A DNA stretch of 64,000 nucleotides from Oscillospiraceae bacterium (GCA_015065685.1 SVPU01000003.1:62001-126000), one strand, 5' to 3'; shown: positions 31,181 through 40,213, counted from the stretch's first letter. Numbers and translations are program-made. Notes: generated by a model from the letters alone, not told the origin.

Positions 31181-31831
31181 ATGAAGGAAAAATTAAAAGA
31201 AAAAAGCGCCTTACCACAGGCCGAAGAAGATGCTTTGCTTGAAAAAGAGGAAACCATACCGCAAAATCAATCAAACGATGTTTTAATTCCTGTGAAATTT
31301 AATAAAGAGACCAAAAATTTGAAGTTGGAAGAGGCTTCTTTACTCGCACAAAAAGGAATGAAATTTGATTTAATAGCTGAACAGTATGCAGTTCTCAAAG
31401 ATTTGAGTAAAAGTATTGGGAAAAGTGTGCCGCAGTTTTTAGAAGATTTAAAAACTGAGCAATACCTCAAAAGAAAAGAGGAACTTGTTTTAAAATGCGG
31501 CGGGGATGAAGCACTGGCATCCCACATTATTGACCTTGAAAACCAAAAGGCAAATGTGCAAATTGCGGGTGTAGAGGAATTTTTTGATTTGTTCCCCGAG
31601 ATAAAGAAAATTGAAACTTTACCGCAAGAAGTTTTGTCACGTTGTGAACTGAACGGAACACTTTTGACCGATGAGTATCTTCGCTATTTGTATTTGAAAA
31701 CCAAACAAAAAGTAGAGGCAGAAAAAAGGCAGCATAATGCCGAAAAGTTAAGTATTGGCTCACAACTTAACCACTCGGGTGTTATTAATGCCGAGGCTGT
31801 CGAATTTTTAAAAGGACTATGGAAGTCTTAA
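31181..31831 (+). CDS. Scaffold-like phage head protein
   Basis: A 216-residue, highly charged and mostly helical protein with a Glu/Lys/Gln-rich N-terminus, a central EYLKRKEELVLKCGGDEALA-like region and a coiled-coil-prone C-terminus ending AVEFLKGLWKS. Size, composition and position right before the major capsid gene (22 bases) fit a head scaffolding protein. There is no sequence motif that proves it. AAAGGAAAGG precedes the ATG. Confidence 0.55.
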   Translation: MKEKLKEKSALPQAEEDALLEKEETIPQNQSNDVLIPVKFNKETKNLKLEEASLLAQKGMKFDLIAEQYAVLKDLSKSIGKSVPQFLEDLKTEQYLKRKEELVLKCGGDEALASHIIDLENQKANVQIAGVEEFFDLFPEIKKIETLPQEVLSRCELNGTLLTDEYLRYLYLKTKQKVEAEKRQHNAEKLSIGSQLNHSGVINAEAVEFLKGLWKS

Positions 31832-31853
31832 ATTTAATTGGAGGAAAAAATAA

Positions 31854-33014
31854 ATGTCAATTAATTCAATAGAAAATATCACAAAATATTCAAACGAACT
31901 TGATAAAATGTTCGAACAAAAGAGTGCGGTCGGCTTTTTTGCAGATAATGCACTTGCAACTAAATTTGTTGGCGCTAAAACTGTTATTATTCCCGATATT
32001 GATTTTCAGGGTTTAGCAGATTATGACCGCGATGCAGGTTTCACACGCGGTGCAATAACAGTTTCCAACTCTTCTTACACAATGTCTATGGATAGGGCAC
32101 GTTCTTTGCAGATTGACAGAGAAGATATGTCAGAGACAGGCATTGCAAATCTTGCAGGTAAAATTTTAGGCGAATATGTTCGCACAAAGGTTGTTCCCGA
32201 GTGTGATGCTTATGTGCTTTCAAAACTTGCGGGTTTGGCAATCAGCCGTTCAAATATTGTTGAGGGCGACACTGCAAAGCCTTTTGAAACACTTTGCGAA
32301 CTTATTAATAAAGTTCAGTCAGAGGTTGGTTATGATGAAGAATTGGTTGCTTTTGTGGACAGTTATATGTTTGCAGCTCTTCAGAATTCAACCGAAATTT
32401 CAAAACTTATCACAGTTTCCGATTTCAAACAGGGAGATGTAAACCTCAAGGTTAAGTCAATTAACGGTGTGGCAATTATCCCCGTGGTTTCTGAGAGAAT
32501 GAAAACTGCTTATGATTTTGTAAACACTGCGGCAGGCGGTTTTGCTCCTCAGGGCAACGCAAAGGAAACATATATGCTCGTTTGTCCTAAAAACGGCGCT
32601 CATCTCGTTAAGAAAACCGAGAATATGCGAATCTTTACACCTGAACAGAATATTGATGCAGATGCTTATAAGTTCGATTACAGAATTTATTATGATGTAT
32701 TTGTTAAGAAAAGCGGTCTTGATGCGGTTTGGGCTTGGGTTTCACCCTCTGTTAACGTTACTGCATTAATGCCTGCAGATAACGGCGATGTTACAGAACT
32801 CAGCGTTGATGCCGAGAGCGAAGGCGACCTCACATATCAGTGGTATTCCTGCAAGGATGCAAACAAGAGCGGCGCTGTTAAAATAGCAGGTGCAACCACC
32901 GATACTTACACTATTCCCGAAGACTTAGATAACGGTACATATTACTTCTTTGTAAGAGTTACAGTTGACAATATGGCAACAACCGATTCGGAAGTTTTCA
33001 CAGTAACAATTTAA
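31854..33014 (+). CDS. Phage major capsid protein with C-terminal Ig-like domain
   Basis: In this 386-residue protein, residues 1-300 resemble clostridial HK97-fold capsid proteins. Visible are TKFVGAKTVIIPDIDFQGLA, DYDRDAGFTRGAITVS, SLQIDREDMSE and EYVRTKVVPECDAYVLSKLA at the N-terminal arm and spine helix, with DAYKFDYRIYYDVFV near the end. The last 85 residues, starting ALMPADNGDVTELSV and including YQWYSC and GTYYFFVRVTV, form an Ig-like domain of the kind that decorates phage heads and may bind surface glycans. GGAGG lies upstream. A strong hairpin follows at 33028. Confidence 0.85.
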   Translation: MSINSIENITKYSNELDKMFEQKSAVGFFADNALATKFVGAKTVIIPDIDFQGLADYDRDAGFTRGAITVSNSSYTMSMDRARSLQIDREDMSETGIANLAGKILGEYVRTKVVPECDAYVLSKLAGLAISRSNIVEGDTAKPFETLCELINKVQSEVGYDEELVAFVDSYMFAALQNSTEISKLITVSDFKQGDVNLKVKSINGVAIIPVVSERMKTAYDFVNTAAGGFAPQGNAKETYMLVCPKNGAHLVKKTENMRIFTPEQNIDADAYKFDYRIYYDVFVKKSGLDAVWAWVSPSVNVTALMPADNGDVTELSVDAESEGDLTYQWYSCKDANKSGAVKIAGATTDTYTIPEDLDNGTYYFFVRVTVDNMATTDSEVFTVTI

Positions 33015-33027
33015 AAAGTTACACAAA

Positions 33028-33054
33028 AAGGCTCGGCCCAACGGGTCGGGCCTT
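33028..33054 (+). terminator. Hairpin between capsid and portal genes
   Basis: AAGGCTCGGCC pairs with GGTCGGGCCTT (with G-U pairs) around a short loop. It lacks a following T run (CAAAAT follows). It may be a partial terminator or an mRNA-stabilising 3' hairpin that raises capsid expression relative to the downstream genes. Confidence 0.6.
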
Positions 33055-33077
33055 CAAAATATAAAGGAGGTTAAGTT

Positions 33078-34667
33078 ATGAAACAAACACCGATGGAAAT
33101 TTTCGGCGAGTATCAGGTGGGATGCAATTATAAGAATTCTTTAGGTAACCGGGGCTTATATGAGCAAAGCCGAATTAACGAGCGTTTTTTTATAGGCGAC
33201 CAATGGTATGGCGCAAAATGCGGTAATGAAAGACCACTTGTAAGACATAATGTTATAAAAAGAATAGGCGATTATAAAATGTCGCAGATACTGAGCAATG
33301 CCTTTAATATTACCTATTCGGCTGACGGTATACCGAGTGCTGATTATAACGAAGAAGAATATAAGGATATCAGTCTTTTAAAAGACAGTTCTGCTGATGA
33401 AAAGGAAATCAATTATGTGATGTCGGCATTTGGGAATTATTATAATGTGGCATCTGAAAGGGTTGGTTTATCCACGCTTCACGAGAAGGTTTTAAGAAGA
33501 GCCTTTATAAGCGGAAGTGCCGTGCTTTACACCTATTGGGACAGCACTGTGAAAACAGGTTTTTATGTGGATGATGCCAAGAAAACTGAACTTAAAGGTG
33601 ACATATGCTGTGAGGTACTTGATATTAACGATATTGTTTTTGCTGACCCTTATATTGAGGATGTGCAAAAACAACCGTATATTATAATTTCAAGCCGAAA
33701 AGACAAGGAATCGGTTTTAAGAGAAGCGCGTCTTAATGGTGCGGACATCACAACATTAAGACAAATTGAGGAGGATGCCCAAGACGGCAAACTCACGGTT
33801 TTAACAAAACTTTATAAGGAATATAAAGCGGGGACAGGCTATATAATTAAAAGTGTAAAGGTTACTGAAAATGCGATTGTGCGACGGGAATTTGACACAT
33901 CTCTCAGACTTTATCCGTTGGCGCTTTTCAGTTGGGAACGCAAAAACAACTGCATTTACGGCGAGAGCGAAATTACATATCTCATCCCTAACCAGATTGC
34001 AATCAACAGAATGATAACCGCTAATGTGTGGTCCGCTATGACAACGGGAATGCCCATAATGGTTGTTAACGGCGACACCGTAACCGATAAAATTTCAAAT
34101 GACCCCGGTCAGATAATTAAGGTTTTCGGCAGTAACGAAGATGTTGCGGGAGCGGTTAAATATGTTTCACCGCCGTCATTCACGAAAGATTTCGATAACA
34201 GCATTAACACGCTTATAGAAAACACACTTACCCAAAGCGGTGCTAACGAGGTGGCGCTTGGTGACAGCAAAGCAGAAAATGCCACCGCGCTTATCACAAT
34301 GCGAGATTCGGCTTTAATGCCGCTTCAGATGATAAAGAACCGTTTTTATGTTTTTTGTGAAGATATTGCGAGAATTTGGGCGGATTTTTGGCTCACTCAT
34401 TACGGCAAAAGAATGCTTGAACTAAAGGACAGTAAAGGCAGACGCTATATTCCGTTTGATGCAGAGAGATATGCATCATTGGTTGTGGGAGCGAAGGTCG
34501 ACGTGTCTTCTGCCACAGTTTATAACGAGCGCGAAAAAGCAGAAATGCTTGTAACATTATTCGAAAAAGGCGTTATTAACCGTGCGGAACTTATTGAAAG
34601 ATTGCCTAAAGGGTTACTCAGCAAAAGCGAGGATTTATTAAAGGAAAATGAAAAGGAGAATGAGTAA
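33078..34667 (+). CDS. Phage portal protein
   Basis: A 529-residue protein starting with NERFFIGDQWYGAKCGNERP and PLVRHNVIKRIGDYKMSQIL, a pattern found at the start of podovirus/SPP1-type portals. The middle has GESEITYLIPNQIAINRMIT, typical of the portal stem region, and the end is charged and helical (LLSKSEDLLKENEKENE). It would form the dodecameric channel for DNA packaging. AAAGGAGG lies 9 bases before the ATG. The stop overlaps the next start (TAATG). Placement after, rather than before, the capsid gene is unusual. Confidence 0.85.
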   Translation: MKQTPMEIFGEYQVGCNYKNSLGNRGLYEQSRINERFFIGDQWYGAKCGNERPLVRHNVIKRIGDYKMSQILSNAFNITYSADGIPSADYNEEEYKDISLLKDSSADEKEINYVMSAFGNYYNVASERVGLSTLHEKVLRRAFISGSAVLYTYWDSTVKTGFYVDDAKKTELKGDICCEVLDINDIVFADPYIEDVQKQPYIIISSRKDKESVLREARLNGADITTLRQIEEDAQDGKLTVLTKLYKEYKAGTGYIIKSVKVTENAIVRREFDTSLRLYPLALFSWERKNNCIYGESEITYLIPNQIAINRMITANVWSAMTTGMPIMVVNGDTVTDKISNDPGQIIKVFGSNEDVAGAVKYVSPPSFTKDFDNSINTLIENTLTQSGANEVALGDSKAENATALITMRDSALMPLQMIKNRFYVFCEDIARIWADFWLTHYGKRMLELKDSKGRRYIPFDAERYASLVVGAKVDVSSATVYNEREKAEMLVTLFEKGVINRAELIERLPKGLLSKSEDLLKENEKENE

Positions 34668-35017
34668 TGAACGGATATGATTTATACGAAAAGGTGTTGA
34701 CAAGACTAGGTTATGTTGGCGGCAACACAGTCAATACCGAGCAAAGATTCTTTTCTTCCTTTTTAGAACTTTGTAATCAAATTGCGGCAGACCTTAAATT
34801 AGCAGAAATCAAAGATTATGAGCAACCGCTTGAACTCACACCCCAAGAGGCAGAAGCGCTTTGTTGCGGCACCGCAATGCTTTTGGCTTTTTCTGAGGGC
34901 GACAGTAATAAGAATAAACTTTTTACCGAAATATATAATGCAAAAAGGGCGGCGTTACTTTCCAAAACAGATTATATAATTGATAATCTGCCCGTTACAG
35001 AGAGCGGTGGTAATTGA
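34667..35017 (+). CDS. Head-tail adaptor-like protein
   Basis: A 116-residue protein, mainly helical: GYDLYEKVLTRLGYVGG, then RFFSSFLELCNQIAADLKL and LTPQEAEALCCGTAMLLAFS. Length, helical content and position between portal and nozzle-like genes fit a podovirus head-tail adaptor (the role of P22 gp4 or T7 gp11). The function is inferred from position only. Its start overlaps the portal stop, and its stop overlaps the next start. Confidence 0.55.
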   Translation: MNGYDLYEKVLTRLGYVGGNTVNTEQRFFSSFLELCNQIAADLKLAEIKDYEQPLELTPQEAEALCCGTAMLLAFSEGDSNKNKLFTEIYNAKRAALLSKTDYIIDNLPVTESGGN

Positions 35018-37059
35018 TGAGATATAATTCACTTAATAAAAGTAATGTTAAATTGGCAAAAATACCGCTTCTTGACGGCGGACTCAGTCTGTTCACTCCT
35101 GATGAAATAGGGGACAACCAACTAACAGTGGCGACAAATGTTGAGTTTATGAACGGCAAACTTTTAATGCGAGAGGGCATTAATGCTGACAAAAAGAATG
35201 TTTTGGATAGCAAGATGGTATCGGGCGCCAGGAATTATGATTATGTTCTGACCAATACAAAGGTACATTTCGGCGATGATTTAAAACGTGTGGTTTACGC
35301 AAAGGTAAGTTATGATGAATCAAACGATTTTATTTTCGTGTATTTGCTTTCGGCAGACAGACAAAACACACCCATTGGATATCTGCATTTTCAAAGAATG
35401 GATGACAGCACTTTTTACGCACCCGAAAAAATAGTTTTTTATTCAGGCAAAGCCCAAACGGGTGCAGGAATTTTTGCTTTTGTAACACTAAAAAATAAAT
35501 ATAATGAATTGCAGAAAGAATATGTGATTTATGAAGTTTCAAGTACACTTGACAGTTGGAACAGACTTCACGATTATTATGTGCCAACGGTATATATTAA
35601 CGGGCGGGGAGATATGTATGAAACGGCAAAAACTGCAGGCTCAGCGGTGACTACCGCACCAAAAACGCTTGAATCACCTAATTTACTTAACGGCAGATTT
35701 TATGCATATTACACTTCTGACGGTTACTCCACAAGCTTCCGTTTGCCTTACACACACATTGCAAATGAGGTGGTTACCTGCAGAATTTACTATAATTTAA
35801 CATCCTTCACCGATTGGGTGATTTATCCAAATGAGACTTCGGACAAACAAACCCTTTTCGGTGCGGAAATCACGGCAAATGTTGACCGTGAAAAAGGTAT
35901 TGTTTATTTTACCGCCTCAGAAAGCAATTTTGCAGTGCCTGTGATAAATATATATCGCGAAAATAATATCAGAATCTCAGCCAAAACCAATCAACACGAT
36001 AATTTTGAAAAGGTAGTTTCGGCTAATATTCAAACGGCGGTTGGCTCGGAAATCGTTTTTTCAGGCGGAGAAAACAACAACGAAATATATTATACCACTT
36101 TTGATAACCCGCTTTATTTCCCGAAGGTTACGGAAAATCTTATTGGCTTTAATAAAACGCCCATAACTGCGCTTTCGGCTGTGGGGGAAAAGGTTATATG
36201 TTACAAACCCGATGGTATTTATACGCTTGTGTTAAAAAAGAAAGCACCCATAAACACAACGGCGCTTCTCATTGATAATAATTCGCTTTTTTACAATGCC
36301 TTTGAGGTGGATATTGATTGCCTTAGTGATAAAGTAGGGTGTGATAGCCAAGGGTATGTGTGTAACGGCAAAACCGAATCAGTATTTTTAGGGAGCACTC
36401 AAAAACTTTATAAAATTTCTCTGAAAACTAAACAGTTAGAAGAATTTTCAGATAAAATCCAACAAATCATATCTTCGGTAATGAAAAGCAATGAATTGAA
36501 ATCGGTTTTCGAGACTGACAAATATTATGTGTTGAGTTTCCTACATAACGCTGTTATTATAAATAAGGATAAAGATGAAACGGCATACATTTGGGGATGG
36601 GACCGCAATCTCAATATTATAGATGGTTTCACACAGCAAAACAATACGGTTTTACTTTGTTGCAATGATGCTAAGACTATTTGTTACGCTGCTACCTTTA
36701 TGGGTGACGCAGATAAGTTTTTAGATATAAAAAACGGTGTTTTAAGTGAAATTAAGAACAAAATCCGATGCGATATCAAAACAAAAGAATTCACCCTCGG
36801 GTCATTTGACTGCAAAACCGAAATTTTAACGGTTAGTTTGGAACTGAAGGCTAAGTCAAGGATAAGGCTTACCTTTTTGGACAGGGGAAAAACATTGGCG
36901 AGTTTCTTCATAGAAAAATCTGATTTTGCGGAAGACACAAATTATATAAAGATTCCTTGTTTTTTCCACGGTGTGAGTACATTTCAGATTAAACTCGAGG
37001 CAGAAAAAGAGTTTAGTCTCGGCAAAACAAACATATACTATACTGAAATGTTAAGATAG
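35017..37059 (+). CDS. Podovirus tail nozzle-like protein
   Basis: A 680-residue beta-rich protein. Near the N-terminus, KIPLLDGGLSLFTPDEIGDN followed by VATNVEFMNGKLLMREG reproduces the pattern 'GG.........e...L.N.....G.l..R.G' of podovirus tail nozzle/stabilisation proteins (P22 gp10 and T7 gp12 types). Repeated beta segments such as YYTTFDNPLYFPKV and GWDRNLNIIDGFTQQNNTVL suggest a propeller. The ATG lies inside the previous stop (TGATG), with GGTGG upstream. If right, the particle would have a short non-contractile tail. No receptor-binding fibre follows. Confidence 0.6.
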   Translation: MRYNSLNKSNVKLAKIPLLDGGLSLFTPDEIGDNQLTVATNVEFMNGKLLMREGINADKKNVLDSKMVSGARNYDYVLTNTKVHFGDDLKRVVYAKVSYDESNDFIFVYLLSADRQNTPIGYLHFQRMDDSTFYAPEKIVFYSGKAQTGAGIFAFVTLKNKYNELQKEYVIYEVSSTLDSWNRLHDYYVPTVYINGRGDMYETAKTAGSAVTTAPKTLESPNLLNGRFYAYYTSDGYSTSFRLPYTHIANEVVTCRIYYNLTSFTDWVIYPNETSDKQTLFGAEITANVDREKGIVYFTASESNFAVPVINIYRENNIRISAKTNQHDNFEKVVSANIQTAVGSEIVFSGGENNNEIYYTTFDNPLYFPKVTENLIGFNKTPITALSAVGEKVICYKPDGIYTLVLKKKAPINTTALLIDNNSLFYNAFEVDIDCLSDKVGCDSQGYVCNGKTESVFLGSTQKLYKISLKTKQLEEFSDKIQQIISSVMKSNELKSVFETDKYYVLSFLHNAVIINKDKDETAYIWGWDRNLNIIDGFTQQNNTVLLCCNDAKTICYAATFMGDADKFLDIKNGVLSEIKNKIRCDIKTKEFTLGSFDCKTEILTVSLELKAKSRIRLTFLDRGKTLASFFIEKSDFAEDTNYIKIPCFFHGVSTFQIKLEAEKEFSLGKTNIYYTEMLR

Positions 37060-37069
37060 GAGAAATATT

Positions 37070-38260
37070 ATGAAAAGGGTAGTGGCGGTGTTATTGGCGG
37101 TGGCGGTTTTTCTCACTCTCGGCGGTTGTTTCGTTAAACCTACTCAATATGAAACCGAAGAGGGACAATTTGCAAATTCTGCTTCCACGGGGGTGTGGAT
37201 TTCTTATATGGAAATAAGAAAAATGCTCACCTCTGAGAATGGGTTTAAAGCAGAGGTTAGTAAACTTGTTGAAAACTGTCTTGCTTTAAAGATTGAGAAT
37301 GTTTATGTGCATGTGCGTTCTCATTGCGACTCGCTTTACCCTTCAGAATATTTTCCACTTGTTGAATCTGCAAAGGGTATAGGCTTCGATACTTTCGGCT
37401 ATATTGCGGATGAATTACATAAAAATTCAATCAATGTTCACGCTTGGATAAATCCTTACAGAGTATCATCGAGCACAGATATAAACGCATTACCGCAAGA
37501 CAGTATTGCAAGACAGTGGCTTTTTGACGATGACACCGAAAACGATAAAAACATTGCATTTCATAACGGGATTTATCTGAATCCCGCCGAAGAAGATGTA
37601 CGAAGACTCATTCTTAACGGCATAAGGGAAATAATGGATAATTACCAAGTTGAGTCAATTCATTTTGATGATTATTTCTATCCGACAGGTAACACCGAGT
37701 TCGATAACAAAAGTTACGAAGAATATAAAAACACCACAAAAAAGCCATTGCCGTTGGATGATTGGCGCAGAGCAAATGTGAGCACCCTGATTAGCAGCTG
37801 TTATGCTCTTGTTAAATATAAAGATAGCGACACCTTGTTCGGTGTCAGTCCTTCTGCTTCGATAGAAAAAAATAAAAATGAAATATATGCAGATGTTGGT
37901 AAGTGGATAGAAGACGGAATATTAGATTATGTTGTTCCGCAGCTTTATTTCGGGTTTGAATATCCAATGGAAGAATATAGGTTTGAAAATTTACTGAGCG
38001 AATGGAAAAGCCTTGCAAGCAAGAACGAAAATGTTAAATTGATTATCGGTTTGCCGACATATAAAATCGGAAGCGTTTTGGAGCCCGATAAGGCCGAATG
38101 GCAAACCAAAACAGATATAATTGCAAAACAAGCGGAGCTTTGCTTTAAGGATTCGGCTGTTTCGGGATATGTTTTCTTTTCATATTCTTCGCTGTTTTCA
38201 CAAGAAGATTTAAACACAAAGCAACGGAACGCTTATTTAGAATATATGAAAAATAAATAA
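37070..38260 (+). CDS. GHL10 (DUF187) glycoside hydrolase-like lipoprotein
   Basis: This 396-residue protein has a lipoprotein signal, MKRVVAVLLAVAVFLTLGGC (lipobox LGGC), and then a TIM-barrel of the GHL10/DUF187 family: STGVWISYMEIRKML, NVYVHVRSHCDSLYPSEYF, INVHAWINPYRVSS, SIHFDDYFYPTG and GVSPSASIEKN. The DD of HFDDYFYP and the Glu/Asp around the barrel rim are probable catalytic residues. Related proteins are bacterial cell-surface enzymes, perhaps acting on peptidoglycan or other glycans. Position next to a holin-like gene at the end of a virion cassette suggests a lysis or exit role, but a captured host gene is equally possible. GGAG lies upstream. Confidence 0.8.
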   Translation: MKRVVAVLLAVAVFLTLGGCFVKPTQYETEEGQFANSASTGVWISYMEIRKMLTSENGFKAEVSKLVENCLALKIENVYVHVRSHCDSLYPSEYFPLVESAKGIGFDTFGYIADELHKNSINVHAWINPYRVSSSTDINALPQDSIARQWLFDDDTENDKNIAFHNGIYLNPAEEDVRRLILNGIREIMDNYQVESIHFDDYFYPTGNTEFDNKSYEEYKNTTKKPLPLDDWRRANVSTLISSCYALVKYKDSDTLFGVSPSASIEKNKNEIYADVGKWIEDGILDYVVPQLYFGFEYPMEEYRFENLLSEWKSLASKNENVKLIIGLPTYKIGSVLEPDKAEWQTKTDIIAKQAELCFKDSAVSGYVFFSYSSLFSQEDLNTKQRNAYLEYMKNK

Positions 38261-38275
38261 TTCGGAGGAAAATTT

Positions 38276-38527
38276 GTGGATAGCACGGTAATTGTTGCCG
38301 CAATTTCCTTTGTGGGAACCCTAATAGGCACGGCAGGGGGTATTATAGCATCGGGAAAGCTTACACAATATCGGCTTGAACAGTTAGAGAAAAAGGTGGA
38401 TTTGCAGAGCAAAACCGCCTCGCGAATCCCTGTTATTGAAGAAAAAATAGTCAACATTAACAGAAGAATACACCTGCTTGAAAACGAACAGGTTTCTGAT
38501 TATGGAAATTTTGATGCATGGCAATAA
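38276..38527 (+). CDS. Holin-like (XhlA-type) small membrane protein
   Basis: An 83-residue protein starting at GTG with GGAGG upstream. One N-terminal membrane helix (IVAAISFVGTLIGTAGGIIA) is followed by a coiled coil (YRLEQLEKKVDLQ, IPVIEEKIVNINRRIHLLEN). The topology and size match small phage holins or XhlA-like lysis accessory proteins. As the last gene of the cassette it supports the reading that the cassette includes a lysis function. A strong terminator follows. Confidence 0.65.
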   Translation: MDSTVIVAAISFVGTLIGTAGGIIASGKLTQYRLEQLEKKVDLQSKTASRIPVIEEKIVNINRRIHLLENEQVSDYGNFDAWQ

Positions 38528-38531
38528 AAAC

Positions 38532-38568
38532 AAAAAAGGCGAGCTCTTTTAAAAGAGTTCGCCTTTTT
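38532..38568. terminator. Bidirectional terminator closing the phage cassette
   Basis: AAAAAGGCGAGCTCTTTT pairs with AAAAGAGTTCGCCTTTTT (one mismatch). It lies between the holin-like stop (+) and the PRPP synthetase stop (-), with A/T runs on both sides. Confidence 0.93.
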
Positions 38569-38576
38569 AATATGCT

Positions 38577-39710
38577 TTAATTATTCTCTTGATTGTATTT
38601 TGCAACAACCTTTTTAATTCTGTCAACAGGGTCTAAAAGACCGCTGATTGAATTGTCATAGTTTAAGGTATCAACAAGAAGTGCAATGTATTTCGACATA
38701 TTAACACTGCAATACCATTCTCTTTTTAAAAGCTCTTCAGGTTGATAGATAAGGTTTGTGGTGAAAATTTTATCAATAAGACCGTTTTTATAATATTCAT
38801 CAAACTTATCGTATCCTTCAACAAACAAACCGAAGGTTGAGAAAACAAATATTCTGCCCGCACCCTTTTCTTTTAATTTTGCGGCAATATCGAGCATTGA
38901 TTCACCTGATGAAATCATATCATCAACCAAAATCAAGTCCTTGCCAACAATATCGTTGCCTAAAAACTCGTGAGCTTCAATCGGATTTCTGCCGTTAACA
39001 ATAACGGAATAATTACGGCGCTTATAGAACATACCAAGCTCTAAGCCTAAAACGGAGGAGTAGTAAATACAACGACCCATACCGCCCTCATCGGGAGACA
39101 CAATCATTGTATGGTCGCGGTCAAGCTTAATGTCGGGAACGGTTTTGAGAAGGGCTTTAATCATCTGATATGCAGCCTGAACATTATCAAAGCCGTCAAG
39201 CGGGATGGCGTTGTTAACGCGGGGGTCGTGAGCATCGAAGGTGATAATATTTTTAACACCCATTTGAACCAGCTCTTGAAGAGCCATTGCACAGTCCATA
39301 GATTCGCGTGAAGAACGTCTGTGCTGTCTGCCCTCATAAAGCATCGGCATAATAACTGTGATTCTTCTTGCTTTTCCGCCTAAAGCAGCGATAACACGCT
39401 TTAAGTCTTGGAAATGGTCATCGGGACTCATCGGAACGGTCATTCCGTACATCTTATAGGTAACATTGTAATTAAAACAGTCGCAAATGATGTAAACATC
39501 GAGTCCGCGAGCAGTGTGGTTGAGAACGGCTTTTGCTTCACCTGTGCCGAATCTCGGACAGTTTGCCGAAACCACAAAAGATTCATCTTCAGGGATATTG
39601 CGCCACTGCTTTAAATAATAGTCAACCTTAGAAGAAATGTCCTCGCAACCGCGCATACTGATGAGTGCAAGGTCGCCATAGGGTGAATGCTTAAAATCGA
39701 TACTTGCCAT
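38577..39710 (-). CDS. prs: Ribose-phosphate pyrophosphokinase (PRPP synthetase)
   Basis: This 377-residue cytoplasmic enzyme makes 5-phosphoribosyl-1-pyrophosphate from ribose-5-phosphate and ATP for nucleotide, His and Trp synthesis. Motifs are MPMLYEGRQHRRSSRES (ATP loop), IITFDAHDPRVNNAIP (metal and substrate) and LILVDDMISSGESMLDIAA (PRPP-binding loop). It is longer than the usual 315 residues, as in the variant common in clostridia. ATG 39710 is used because GGAGG precedes it by 7 bases; an earlier in-frame start would add 21 unlikely residues. It is single, with terminators on both sides. Confidence 0.9.
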   Translation of the reverse strand: MASIDFKHSPYGDLALISMRGCEDISSKVDYYLKQWRNIPEDESFVVSANCPRFGTGEAKAVLNHTARGLDVYIICDCFNYNVTYKMYGMTVPMSPDDHFQDLKRVIAALGGKARRITVIMPMLYEGRQHRRSSRESMDCAMALQELVQMGVKNIITFDAHDPRVNNAIPLDGFDNVQAAYQMIKALLKTVPDIKLDRDHTMIVSPDEGGMGRCIYYSSVLGLELGMFYKRRNYSVIVNGRNPIEAHEFLGNDIVGKDLILVDDMISSGESMLDIAAKLKEKGAGRIFVFSTFGLFVEGYDKFDEYYKNGLIDKIFTTNLIYQPEELLKREWYCSVNMSKYIALLVDTLNYDNSISGLLDPVDRIKKVVAKYNQENN

Positions 39711-39824
39711 AATTAACCTCCGCTTTTGAAATCCTTTTAAATTGTTATTAGCATTATAACATAAAAAGGCCACATAAAAAAGGCTTTTTTAAAATATTTT
39801 TAAATTTTTAACCGAAATTAAAAT

Positions 39825-39864
39825 AAAAAATAACCCTTTTCCATATGGAAAAGGGTTATTTTTT
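39825..39864 (-). terminator. Terminator after the PqqD-like gene
   Basis: AAAAAATAACCCTTTTCC is followed by ATAT and its exact complement, overlapping the stop codon of the PqqD-like gene. It is symmetric with A and T runs and ends the OPT/PqqD transcript. Confidence 0.93.
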
Positions 39865-40213
39865 ATTTAGACCATTCTATAAAACCGTAACTATCAAGAA
39901 TCTGAAAGAATTTTGCAAGTCTTTCATAAAGCGGATGAGCTTTTTCACCAAAATGCGCGTCAAGTTCTTTGCCGATAGCGGTGATATCCTTAACGCCGTC
40001 AATTATAGGCCAGACAAAGCTTCCGGTTTCATCAAGGTGAACATAACTGATTTTAGGCTTTTTAAAAAGCTTTTGTGCTATTTTATTAAAAACACCCGTG
40101 TTCTCAATTTCAAGTGTTACAAGACCGTTTTCTTCGGTTTTCCAACCGATAGATTCTTTTCTTGCGGGCACCTTTTCAAGATAGTTTTCTTGTTTCTTGC
40201 TTTTCATAGCCAT
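39863..40213 (-). CDS. PqqD-like (peptide-chaperone fold) protein coupled to OPT transporter
   Basis: This 116-residue protein has the PqqD-like core VTLEIENTGVFNKIAQKLFK, VHLDETGSFVWPIIDG and ITAIGKELDAHF, then a C-terminal helix with FFQILDSYGFIEW. PqqD proteins bind peptide substrates for radical SAM enzymes, but no such enzyme is near. Here the start codon overlaps the stop of the OPT transporter (TAATG), so the protein is made with the transporter. A role in handling or sensing peptides at the membrane is inferred. There is no signal peptide. Confidence 0.75.
   Translation of the reverse strand: MAMKSKKQENYLEKVPARKESIGWKTEENGLVTLEIENTGVFNKIAQKLFKKPKISYVHLDETGSFVWPIIDGVKDITAIGKELDAHFGEKAHPLYERLAKFFQILDSYGFIEWSK

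Noticed and set aside
29334-38568. att-type direct repeats bordering the phage cassette
   Set aside because: The flanks near rlmH and prs contain only terminators. No shared direct repeat of useful length was found by eye, and no tRNA adjoins.
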